Below, one piece after another: positions 1-6,894 of a DNA stretch of 64,000 nt. The stretch is from Spongisporangium articulatum. Lineage in GTDB: Bacteria; Actinomycetota; Actinomycetes; Actinomycetales; Kineosporiaceae. Position 1 is the stretch's first letter; each line of letters starts with the position of its first letter. The position numbers and the translations under genes are program-made. The notes below the pieces were generated by a model. It was given only the letters and a program-made list of their open reading frames with translations. It ran no database searches and had not been told where the DNA came from. Location of the stretch: positions 1 to 64,000 of the forward strand of contig NZ_JBITLV010000003.1 of the NCBI RefSeq assembly GCF_044465595.1. The letters run 5' to 3'.

Positions 1-93
1 ACTGACTTCGCAATCACCACCGCACCGGAGGTCTCACTACGTGATCAAGCTGCCGCGCCGACCGTCACCAACGTCCTGGCCGGTTACACCTAG
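1..93 (+). CDS. C-terminal end of an unidentified protein (partial)
   Basis: An open frame enters from the left edge and stops with TAG at 91-93, giving 30 residues ending NVLAGYT. The last half uses actinobacterial third-position G/C codons (gcc gcg ccg acc gtc acc aac gtc ctg gcc), the first half less so. The stop lies 7 bp before the end of the convergent gene at 101-715, which is typical gene packing here. Too short to assign a family; it could also be non-coding edge sequence. Confidence 0.4.
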   Translation, partial: TDFAITTAPEVSLRDQAAAPTVTNVLAGYT

Positions 94-100
94 GCCGCTT

Positions 101-715
101 TCAGGGAGCGGCCGCCGCCCGGACCGGCTCGGGCGCCGTCCAGCCCCGCCACAGGGCCAGCAGCCGCCACCCGGTCGTGACCGACGCGGCGACCGCGGCG
201 ACGACGGGCGTGGTGAGCTCGAGCCGGCTGCCCAGCACCGCGACGCCCGCCCCGGCGACCGCCGGGATGGCGTAGAGCTCACCCTTGCGCAGGACGGTCG
301 GGATGACGCCGATCACGATGTCGCGCAGCACTCCGCCACCCACGCCGGTGGTCAGCCCGAGCAGGGTGGACGGCAGCGGGCCCAGACCGTGCTCGACGGC
401 TTTCAGCGCACCGGCCACGCTGAACAGCCCGAGGCCGAAGGCGTCGACCACGCTGATCGTCGCGTTGATCCGGTCCAGCTGCGGGTGGAGGAAGAACGTG
501 ACCAGCCCGCCGATCATGGGGGCCGTGAGGTAGCGCCAGTCGGCCAACCCCGCCGGCGGTGTGACCCCGATCAGGACGTCGCGAATCCAGCCGCCGCCCA
601 GACCGGTGAGGGTCGCGAGCGCGAGCACGCCGACGACGTCCAGCCGCAGTCGCACGGCCGTCAGGCCGCCGGAGACCCCGAAGACGAGGGTCGCCACCAG
701 GTCGAGGACGAGCAC
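101..715 (-). CDS. TRIC/UPF0126-family membrane protein (YicG-like)
   Basis: 204 residues, almost entirely hydrophobic, predicted as about seven membrane helices. The protein is an internal duplication: the signature GGG-x3-RD occurs at residues 40-46 and again at 126-132, each after two hydrophobic segments, as in the UPF0126 (trimeric intracellular cation channel-like) family. Family members are proposed cation or glycine channels; the substrate here is unknown. It starts with GTG two bases after the stop of the upstream secreted-protein gene (718-1179), so the two are very probably cotranscribed. The length matches bacterial family members (about 200 residues). Confidence 0.85.
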   Translation of the reverse strand: MLVLDLVATLVFGVSGGLTAVRLRLDVVGVLALATLTGLGGGWIRDVLIGVTPPAGLADWRYLTAPMIGGLVTFFLHPQLDRINATISVVDAFGLGLFSVAGALKAVEHGLGPLPSTLLGLTTGVGGGVLRDIVIGVIPTVLRKGELYAIPAVAGAGVAVLGSRLELTTPVVAAVAASVTTGWRLLALWRGWTAPEPVRAAAAP

Positions 716-717
716 GG

Positions 718-1179
718 CTAGGCGGGACTGATGGTGGCTTTGATGAACGTGATCCGCCCGCAGGTCACGTCGAAGCGCTCGTTCACGGAGACCGTCACCA
801 CCCGCACCGTGCCGACCACGGGAGCGGTGAACCCGACGTCCAGCCGGTAGCGGACGTCGACGCGCCCCGGGCCGGCCGTGTACTGCCGGTCGCGCAGCCC
901 GGTGATGATCCGATACTTGACCGACGTGTTCAGGTCGGTGCGGATCCCCTCAGCGGAACGCCCCGTGACCAGCCCGTTCTCGACCCGCAGCACGTCCGCG
1001 GCGAACGGCACCGCCGAGGCGTCATGGCTGGTCAGGGCGGCCAGATAGGCGTCGGCGGCGGCCTGTGCAGTCTTCGGGGACGTCGGGCACGTGGCGGCCG
1101 CGGCAGGCGAGGCGCCCAGCAGGGTCGCCGCGGTCAGCCCGGCCACGACTGCCGTCGTGTGCCACGTCCATCCGGACAT
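718..1179 (-). CDS. Secreted small protein, NTF2/SnoaL-like shape
   Basis: 153 residues. Residues 1-29 form a Sec signal peptide (hydrophobic core, then ASPAAAA before a Cys at 31). The mature part begins with a helix rich in Ala (AQAAADAYLAALTSHD), followed by beta-rich sequence, the order expected for an NTF2/SnoaL-like cone fold; this is a shape argument, not a family hit. Cys31 and Cys140 could form a disulfide outside the cell. The ATG at 1177-1179 is chosen because a GGAGGT ribosome site precedes it; an upstream extension in the same frame lacks coding character. First gene of a two-gene unit with the TRIC-like gene. Confidence 0.7.
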   Translation of the reverse strand: MSGWTWHTTAVVAGLTAATLLGASPAAAATCPTSPKTAQAAADAYLAALTSHDASAVPFAADVLRVENGLVTGRSAEGIRTDLNTSVKYRIITGLRDRQYTAGPGRVDVRYRLDVGFTAPVVGTVRVVTVSVNERFDVTCGRITFIKATISPA

Positions 1180-1266
1180 CGCGACCTCCTGCTCCGCTGG
1201 TCCCGGTGGGTGATCCCGGGGCCGGTTCGGGCCGAGGTTACCGATCTCCGGCCGTAGGCTCCGCAG

Positions 1267-1620
1267 GTGACCGACGCGACACGGCTGCTGCAGAGCTGGA
1301 TCGAGGAGCACGAGCTCGGCCTGGCGGTGCAGGGCGTCGAGGCCGGGGTCGGCGCGGAAGGCCCGGCCGAGACGACGTCGAGAACGGCCTACCTCGACAC
1401 CGGTGAGCGGGCGGTCGTGGCCCAGGCCTGGGGGTCGGGCGAGCTGTGCCTCGACTACGTCGACACCGCCTCCGACGACTACCGGACCGCGGACCTCCAG
1501 GTGAACGACGGGCTGGAGCTGGCGGCCGCGTTGTCGGCGGGCGTCCGGTTCGTCCTCGGCGGGCCGGCCGAGGAGATCGCCGGCTTCCACCGGTTCGGCA
1601 TGCACCACGCGGACCGCTAG
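1267..1620 (+). CDS. Hypothetical protein, 117 aa
   Basis: Soluble acidic protein starting with GTG at 1267, 87 bp from the divergent secreted-protein gene. No signal peptide or membrane helix. The middle reads like alternating strands (residues around 40-75, AYLDTGERAVVAQAWGSGEL, then LCLDYVDT) and ends with a short helix. I do not recognise the family. Codon use matches neighbours, and the frame is open and G/C-rich at third positions throughout, so it is probably real. No Shine-Dalgarno is obvious, so a leaderless start is possible. Confidence 0.6.
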   Translation: MTDATRLLQSWIEEHELGLAVQGVEAGVGAEGPAETTSRTAYLDTGERAVVAQAWGSGELCLDYVDTASDDYRTADLQVNDGLELAAALSAGVRFVLGGPAEEIAGFHRFGMHHADR

Positions 1621-1644
1621 GCCCGCCGATGACTCGAGTCGGGC
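1621..1644. other. Palindrome after the 117-aa gene
   Basis: GACTCGAGTC at 1631-1640 is a perfect 10-bp palindrome, flanked by GCCCG at 1621-1625 and CGGGC at 1640-1644. It directly follows the stop at 1620 and precedes the reductase start at 1695. It may be a weak terminator or an operator for the desaturase operon; no T-run follows. Confidence 0.3.
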
Positions 1645-1694
1645 CTCGTGCACGACGTCTCGCGGACCTGGCTACTCGCACGTAACGTCGATGC

Positions 1695-2804
1695 ATGGGT
1701 GCGAAGGACGCCGTGGTCTCCGGTGCCGTCGTCGACCGGGCGGTCGAGCGGCTGACCCGCCTGACGCGCCCGATCACCACTCCCCTGCGGTTGGGTGACT
1801 ACCTGGCCCTGGTCGACCCGCTGCTGAACAACCGCCAGCTGCGCGGGCGCGTCGTCTCGGTCGTCCCCGAGAGCCCGGACGCGGTGACCCTCGTGATCCG
1901 GCCCGGCCTCGGCTGGCGGTTCGAGCACCTGCCCGGGCAGTTCATCTCGATCGGCGTGGCGGTGGACGGCCGGTTCCACTGGCGTTCGTACTCGCTCACC
2001 TCACCCCCGACCCGCCGTCGGCGCGCCCTCACCATCACGGTGAAGGCCATGCCCGAGGGCTTCCTGTCGACTCACCTGACCAGCGCGATCGAGCCCGGCA
2101 CCGTCGTCCGGCTGGCCGCCCCCGCCGGGGAGTTCGTGCTGCCCGACCCACCGCCCGCGCGCATCCTGCTGCTGGGGGCCGGAAGCGGCATCACGCCGCT
2201 GATCTCGATGCTGCGCACCATGCGTCGACGCGGCACACTGAGCGACGTCGTCATGGTCACGTCGTTCCGCAGCGAGGAGACAGCCCTCTTCCGGGCCGAA
2301 CTGAGCGAACTGGCCCGTGGCGAGCCGAATTTCCGCCTGGTCGAGCACTGGAGTGCGGACGCCGGGCATCTCACCCCGGCGGCCGTCGCCGACGCGGTTC
2401 CCGACTGGCGGGGCCGGCAGGTCTGGGCCTGCGGACCGGCGGCCCTGCTCGACGAGTGTCAGGCGTTCTGGGGCCGGGCGGGCCTGACGGAGCGGTTGCA
2501 CGTCGAGCGCTACTCGGACGGGGTGGACGGCGAGGCGGCCGAGGGCACGGGCGGCACCATCACCTTCCGCAAGTCCGGTCGGTCGGTCGAGGTGGACGGC
2601 GCCACCACCCTTCTCGAGGCCGGCGAGCAGGCCGGCGTCGACATGCCGTTCGGGTGCCGGATGGGCATCTGCCACACCTGCGTCGTCCCGCTGAGCGCCG
2701 GGACCGTCGTCGACATCCGCAGCGGCGACACCGCCGACGAGACCAACCGCTACGTCCAGACCTGCATCAGCGTCGCCTCCGGCGACTGTGAGCTGGACGT
2801 CTGA
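1695..2804 (+). CDS. Ferredoxin-fused NAD(P)H oxidoreductase for an acyl desaturase
   Basis: 369 residues with three modules: FAD domain with RSYS at 97-100; NAD(P)-binding domain with GAGSGITP at 161-168 and WACGPAALLDE near 244-254; C-terminal plant-type 2Fe-2S domain with Cys321, Cys326, Cys329 and Cys357 (C-x4-C-x2-C-x27-C). This is the domain order and length of Rv3230c, the NADPH oxidoreductase that feeds electrons to the stearoyl-CoA desaturase DesA3 in Mycobacterium tuberculosis. The desaturase gene follows at once (start 2827), in the same order, so the role is electron supply for fatty acyl desaturation at the membrane. Confidence 0.9.
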   Translation: MGAKDAVVSGAVVDRAVERLTRLTRPITTPLRLGDYLALVDPLLNNRQLRGRVVSVVPESPDAVTLVIRPGLGWRFEHLPGQFISIGVAVDGRFHWRSYSLTSPPTRRRRALTITVKAMPEGFLSTHLTSAIEPGTVVRLAAPAGEFVLPDPPPARILLLGAGSGITPLISMLRTMRRRGTLSDVVMVTSFRSEETALFRAELSELARGEPNFRLVEHWSADAGHLTPAAVADAVPDWRGRQVWACGPAALLDECQAFWGRAGLTERLHVERYSDGVDGEAAEGTGGTITFRKSGRSVEVDGATTLLEAGEQAGVDMPFGCRMGICHTCVVPLSAGTVVDIRSGDTADETNRYVQTCISVASGDCELDV

Positions 2805-2826
2805 GAAGTCCGATCCAGGAGGACCC

Positions 2827-4038
2827 ATGGCCATCGCCGACGTCGCCGAGTACTGCCACCTCACCCGCGAACAGGTCGAGGAGATCGGGGCCGAGCTCGA
2901 CGCGATCCGCGCCCGCATCGAGGCCGAACGCGGCGAGCGGGACGCGGCCTACATCCGGCGCGTGATCACCATCCAGCGCGGCCTCGCCGCGGGCGGACGA
3001 GCCACCCTGCTGTTCAGCCGGTACCGACCCGCCTGGTACGCGGGCACGGCCATGCTCAGCCTGGCCAAGATCCTCGAGAACATCGAGATCGGCCACAACG
3101 TGATGCACGGGCAGTGGGACTGGATGAACGACCCCGAGATCCACTCCAGCAACTGGGAGTGGGACACCGCGCAACCGTCCGAGCAGTGGAAGCACTCGCA
3201 CAACTACATCCACCACCAGTTCACCAACGTGCTCGGCCACGACAACGACCTCGGCTACGGCATCCTGCGGGTCACCCGGGAGCAGAAGTGGCACCCCATC
3301 AACTACGGCCAGCCGGTCTACAACGCCCTGCTGGCCGCGCTCTTCCAGTGGGGCGTGGCCCTGCACGACCTCGACATCGGAGCCATCCGCAAGGGCACCA
3401 AGGACCCGAAGGAGATGCGGCGGCAGCTGAGGTCCATCTGGCGCAAGGTGCGCCGACAGGTGGGCAAGGACTACGTCCTCTATCCGGCGCTGTCGGTGGG
3501 CAGCCACCGGGAGACCCTGACCGCGAACCTCACCGCGAACCTGGCGCGGAACCTCTGGGCCTACCTGATCATCTTCTGCGGGCACTTCCCCGACGGCGCC
3601 GAGCACTTCACCGCCGAGGAGCTGGAGGACGAGACGCGCGCCGAGTGGTACCTGCGGCAGATGCTGGGCGCGGCCAACTTCACCGGGCCCCGGTTGCTGC
3701 ACATCCTCTCCGGCGAGCTCAGCTTCCAGATCGAACATCACCTCTTCCCCGACCTGCCGAGCACCCGCTACGCCGAGATCGCCGTCGAGGTGCAGGCGTT
3801 GTGCGAGCGGTACGGGATCCCGTACACGACCGGCCCGCTCTGGCGGCAGTACGGCCAGGTCTTCCGGACGCTCATGCTGCTGACCTTCCCCGACCGGCCC
3901 GACCGGCCCGACCGGGACGATCCGGAGGCGTCCGGGGGCCGGGACGTGCCGCCGCTGGCGCCGGGTCGCCGGCTGCGCGACAGCGAGCGACCGGCCCGAC
4001 GGCTGGAGACGGGACTGTGGTCCGAGAGCGCGCGATGA
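2827..4038 (+). CDS. Membrane fatty acyl-CoA desaturase (DesA3-like)
   Basis: 403 residues. Three histidine clusters for the di-iron centre are visible: HNVMH at 90-94, HSHNYIHH at 123-130, and QIEHH at 301-305. Hydrophobic stretches near 60-85, 165-180 and 235-252 fit the membrane hairpins. The ATG at 2827 is chosen because AGGAGG lies just upstream; an in-frame start at 2788 would overlap the reductase gene. Family members insert a cis double bond in acyl chains using the partner reductase encoded immediately upstream. The C-terminus has a DRP-DRP-DRDD tandem (bases about 3890-3915) and a long polar tail that is probably cytoplasmic. Confidence 0.9.
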   Translation: MAIADVAEYCHLTREQVEEIGAELDAIRARIEAERGERDAAYIRRVITIQRGLAAGGRATLLFSRYRPAWYAGTAMLSLAKILENIEIGHNVMHGQWDWMNDPEIHSSNWEWDTAQPSEQWKHSHNYIHHQFTNVLGHDNDLGYGILRVTREQKWHPINYGQPVYNALLAALFQWGVALHDLDIGAIRKGTKDPKEMRRQLRSIWRKVRRQVGKDYVLYPALSVGSHRETLTANLTANLARNLWAYLIIFCGHFPDGAEHFTAEELEDETRAEWYLRQMLGAANFTGPRLLHILSGELSFQIEHHLFPDLPSTRYAEIAVEVQALCERYGIPYTTGPLWRQYGQVFRTLMLLTFPDRPDRPDRDDPEASGGRDVPPLAPGRRLRDSERPARRLETGLWSESAR

Positions 4039-4457
4039 GTGTGCTCACCCGCCTGCTCGAACGGCGGCGGCCCACGGTGGTGGCCGCGCCCGACGCCGCG
4101 CCGTTCGTGCACGTGCAGGCCGACGGCCGGGTAGATCTCGCGACCGTCGTCGAGGCGGCCGCCGTGCGCTGCGCCCTGTCCCGGCTGTGCGCATACTGCG
4201 CGCAGCCGCAGGGCTTCCCGCTGGTCTTCGTCGGCCCGGTGGCCGAGCTGGACGGCGGCCGGTGCCGTCGCCCCGGCATGCACGACGCCTGCGCACGGCT
4301 CGCCGTCGAGCGGTACCGGGCCGCCGGGCTGCTCCACCTGCCGTGGGCCCTGCAGGCCAGTGGCAGCTTCACGGTGGAACGACCGCAGACCCGCGGGCCC
4401 GGCGAACAGATCCGGTTCCGCCCCGGCCCTCTGCTGTGGACCGAGCGCGTCCCCTGA
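4035..4457 (+). CDS. Small Cys-rich protein coupled to the desaturase
   Basis: 140 residues; its ATG overlaps the desaturase stop (ATGA, 4035-4038), so translation is coupled. A possible zinc site is made by Cys52-x2-Cys55 and a second cluster Cys77-x5-His83-x2-Cys86; Cys46 is also near. No membrane segment. I do not recognise a named family; the C-x2-C then H-x2-C layout is seen in small zinc-knuckle proteins. Its fixed place as third gene of the desaturase operon suggests an accessory or regulatory role, but that is inference. Confidence 0.7.
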   Translation: MSVLTRLLERRRPTVVAAPDAAPFVHVQADGRVDLATVVEAAAVRCALSRLCAYCAQPQGFPLVFVGPVAELDGGRCRRPGMHDACARLAVERYRAAGLLHLPWALQASGSFTVERPQTRGPGEQIRFRPGPLLWTERVP

Positions 4458-4545
4458 CGCTGGGCCCGTCAGCACCTCGAAGCGCCGAAACCGGCCGCCC
4501 CGCTTAACCTGACAGGGCAGAACCGATCAAGCAGCAGGAGCCACG

Positions 4546-4965
4546 TTGAGCCAGCCGGTCGCCGAGCCCGATCCCGACCTCCCACGCCCGATCTCGCCGG
4601 ACGGGGACACCCTCGACGGGCCCGACGGGCTCGACCGGCCGGCCCCCGGCCCGCAGACCCGTCCCGAGCCGGCGCCCCTGAACAAACCGGCCGGCACGCG
4701 GATCAGCTCCACCTGGATCGCCATCTCGGTCGCGTTGCTGGCGCTCATCCTGCTGATCGTCTTCATCCTGCAGAACACCCAGCAGGTCACCGTCTCGTTC
4801 CTGTGGATGCAGGGCAGCCTGCCGCTGGCGGTGGCGCTGCTCATCGCCGGGGTGGGCACGGCGACCCTGACCGTGGCGGTGGGCGCCGCCCGGATCCTGC
4901 AGCTGCGCCGGTACTCCCGACGGGCCCGCAAGGTGGCCAACGCGAAGGCCGACCGACCGGCGTGA
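4546..4965 (+). CDS. LapA/DUF1049-family membrane protein
   Basis: 139 residues: a proline- and aspartate-rich N-terminal tail of about 50 residues, then two membrane helices (about 55-77 and 87-110) with the LapA hallmark between them, LQNTQQVTVSFLW, and a basic C-terminal end (RRYSRRARK). This matches the LapA (lipopolysaccharide assembly protein A) domain, widespread in actinobacteria where its role is undefined. TTG at 4546 is the start, preceded by CAGGAG. Convergent with the alcohol dehydrogenase gene that ends 10 bp downstream. Confidence 0.85.
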   Translation: MSQPVAEPDPDLPRPISPDGDTLDGPDGLDRPAPGPQTRPEPAPLNKPAGTRISSTWIAISVALLALILLIVFILQNTQQVTVSFLWMQGSLPLAVALLIAGVGTATLTVAVGAARILQLRRYSRRARKVANAKADRPA

Positions 4966-4974
4966 CGCGCAGCG

Positions 4975-6159
4975 TCAAGGCTTGAACACGACCTTGACGG
5001 CGCCGTCCGCTTTCTTCTGGAACATCTCGTAGGCGTCGGGGGCTTCGGCCAGCGGCACGGTGTGGGTGGCGAACGAGTCCACGCCCAACGGGTCGCCGTC
5101 CACGAGCAGGGGCAGGATCTCGGGCACCCAACGCCAGACGTTGGCCTGGCCCATCCGGAACTGGATCTGCTTGTCGAACATGGTGAGCATCGGCATCGGA
5201 TCGGCCGCCCCGCCGTAGACACCGGCCAGGGAGATCGTGCCGCCGCGCCGGACCAGGTCGATGGCCGTGTACAGCGCGTGCAGCCGGTCGACGCCGGCCT
5301 TCTCCATCAGGGTGCGGGCCAGCGCGCTGGGCAGAAGGCCCGTGGCCGACTGCGCGAACTGGGCGATGGGCGAACCGTGCGCCTCCATGCCGACGGCGTC
5401 GATCACGGAATCGGGGCCGCGCCCCCCGGTCAGCCCCCGGACGACCTCGGCCAGGTCGCCGTCGTGCTCGTTCAGGTCGAGGGTGATGACGCCGTGCTCG
5501 GCGGCCCGCGCGAGGCGCTCGGGCACGAGGTCGACCCCGATGACGGTCTCGACGCCCCGATACCGCGCCACACGGGTCGCCATGTCACCGATCGGCCCCA
5601 GCCCGAGGACGACCAGCGACCCGCCGTCGGGGACGGCGGCGTACTCCACGGCCTGCCACGCGGTCGGCAGGACGTCGGACAGGAAGAGGAATCGCTCGTC
5701 CTGCGGACCGTCCGGCACCTTGATCGGCATGGTGTCGCCGAAGGGGACGCGCAGGTACTCGGCCTGCCCGCCGGGCACCTGCCCGTACAGCTTCGTGTAG
5801 CCGAAGAGCGCCGCTCCACTGTCGTACTCGTGCACCTGGGTGGTCTCGCACTGGGACTGAAGCCCGGCGGCGCACATGAAACACGTGCCGCACGAGACGT
5901 TGAACGGGATCACGACGCGGTCGCCCACGGCGAGGTTGCGCACCTCGGACCCGACCTCCTGCACGATGCCCATGGGCTCGTGGCCGAGGACGTCACCGGG
6001 GTCGAGGAACGGCCCGAGGGTCTCGTAGAGGTGCAGGTCGGAGCCGCACAGCCCGCTCGAGGTCACCTCGATCACCACGTCGGTCGGCAGCTCGATCACC
6101 GGGTCGGGGACGTCGGTCACCCGCACGTCGCGCCGCCCCTGCCAGGTCAGCGCCTTCAC
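4975..6159 (-). CDS. Zinc-dependent alcohol/formaldehyde dehydrogenase-type MDR enzyme
   Basis: 394 residues of the medium-chain dehydrogenase family. Catalytic zinc residues Cys38 and His60-Glu61; structural zinc cysteines 90, 93, 96 and 104; NAD-binding GLGPIG at about 186-191. An insertion (around 255-300, AHGSPIAQFAQSATGLLP) is typical of the longer glutathione-independent formaldehyde dehydrogenase-like branch rather than simple alcohol dehydrogenases. Substrate not determined. Start is GTG at 6159 with GAGGAA upstream; the much longer open frame continuing to 8949 is antisense to catalase and rejected. It sits between the LapA-like gene and an ankyrin/catalase pair, so aldehyde or stress detoxification is plausible. 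Confidence 0.85.
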   Translation of the reverse strand: MKALTWQGRRDVRVTDVPDPVIELPTDVVIEVTSSGLCGSDLHLYETLGPFLDPGDVLGHEPMGIVQEVGSEVRNLAVGDRVVIPFNVSCGTCFMCAAGLQSQCETTQVHEYDSGAALFGYTKLYGQVPGGQAEYLRVPFGDTMPIKVPDGPQDERFLFLSDVLPTAWQAVEYAAVPDGGSLVVLGLGPIGDMATRVARYRGVETVIGVDLVPERLARAAEHGVITLDLNEHDGDLAEVVRGLTGGRGPDSVIDAVGMEAHGSPIAQFAQSATGLLPSALARTLMEKAGVDRLHALYTAIDLVRRGGTISLAGVYGGAADPMPMLTMFDKQIQFRMGQANVWRWVPEILPLLVDGDPLGVDSFATHTVPLAEAPDAYEMFQKKADGAVKVVFKP

Positions 6160-6350
6160 CGGGGATTCCTCGAGCGGAACATGTGCGCCTCCGCGGCGTG
6201 ATCGGTGTCCAGAAGGTGGCGAGGGCGCCCCGCCGGAGCTAGGTGAGTCATCGGCGGAGCGCCCCTTTCGACCGACGGTACCTCCGCCTGTACGGACCGC
6301 CTTTCGAACCGGCGGGTAGGGATCCGGCACCCGTCTGAGCCACTTCGACG
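6160..6350. other. Intergenic region, no gene seen
   Basis: 191 bp between the ankyrin gene and the dehydrogenase gene, both on the reverse strand. It must hold the dehydrogenase promoter and ribosome site (GAGGAA near 6167-6172). No convincing palindrome or open frame was found. Confidence 0.5.
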
Positions 6351-6743
6351 TCAGCCGCCGAGCAGGGCCGCCACGTCGGAAAGGCCGAAGTGGTCGGCCA
6401 GTTCGCGAGCCGACGGGCGGCCCAGGTCCGGGTCGGCGCCGGCGTCGAGGAGTGACCGGACGATCTGCTCGTTGCGGCGGAAGGTGGCCGCTCCCAGCGC
6501 CGTCTGGCCCCGGTCGTTCACCCGGGCATGGTCGGCGCCGCGCCCGAGCAGCACGGCGACGGTGGCCGCTTGCTGGTGGTAGGCGGCCAGCATCAGCAGT
6601 GAATCGCCGCGCGGACTGGTCAGGTTCACCGGCACCCCGGCGTCCAGCAGGAACTCCAGCTCCTCGGTGGCGCCGCTGCGGGCGTGGTCGAGGACCGCGT
6701 GCAGCAGGTCCAGCTCGCCGTCGGTCAGCTCGATCATGGTCAT
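6351..6743 (-). CDS. Ankyrin-repeat protein next to catalase
   Basis: 130 residues made of about four ankyrin repeats: LLHAVLDHARSGATEELEFL, then DSLLMLAAYHQQAATVAVLL (with GADHARVNDRG), then QTALGAATFRRNEQIVRSLL (GADPDLG), and a degenerate final repeat. No signal peptide is seen. It is divergent from a catalase gene 151 bp away. In Pseudomonas aeruginosa the ankyrin protein AnkB is encoded beside catalase KatB and is needed for full catalase activity; a similar partnership is inferred here, though AnkB is exported and this protein appears cytoplasmic. The start is ATG at 6743; a second ATG two codons later is possible. Confidence 0.85.
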   Translation of the reverse strand: MTMIELTDGELDLLHAVLDHARSGATEELEFLLDAGVPVNLTSPRGDSLLMLAAYHQQAATVAVLLGRGADHARVNDRGQTALGAATFRRNEQIVRSLLDAGADPDLGRPSARELADHFGLSDVAALLGG

Positions 6744-6894
6744 GGACGCATCGTGGCCCGTCCGCGCGCCGCGCGCGAAAGATCTTGGCACCTTGCGTTT
6801 TCCAGGGGCCATCTCGGATTGCCGTGACGTCGAGCGGGTATGGGATGGGCAGTCCGACCGATGCGCGTCCAGCACACCCGCAGGGAGTCCCCGA

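Noticed and set aside
41..721. Forward frame of 226 codons at the left edge
   Set aside because: Shadow of the TRIC-like gene; charged low-complexity translation against clear membrane-protein motifs on the other strand.
3890..3920. Short 9-bp tandem (GACCGGCCC) in the desaturase gene
   Set aside because: Encodes DRP repeats in a polar tail; ordinary low-complexity coding sequence.
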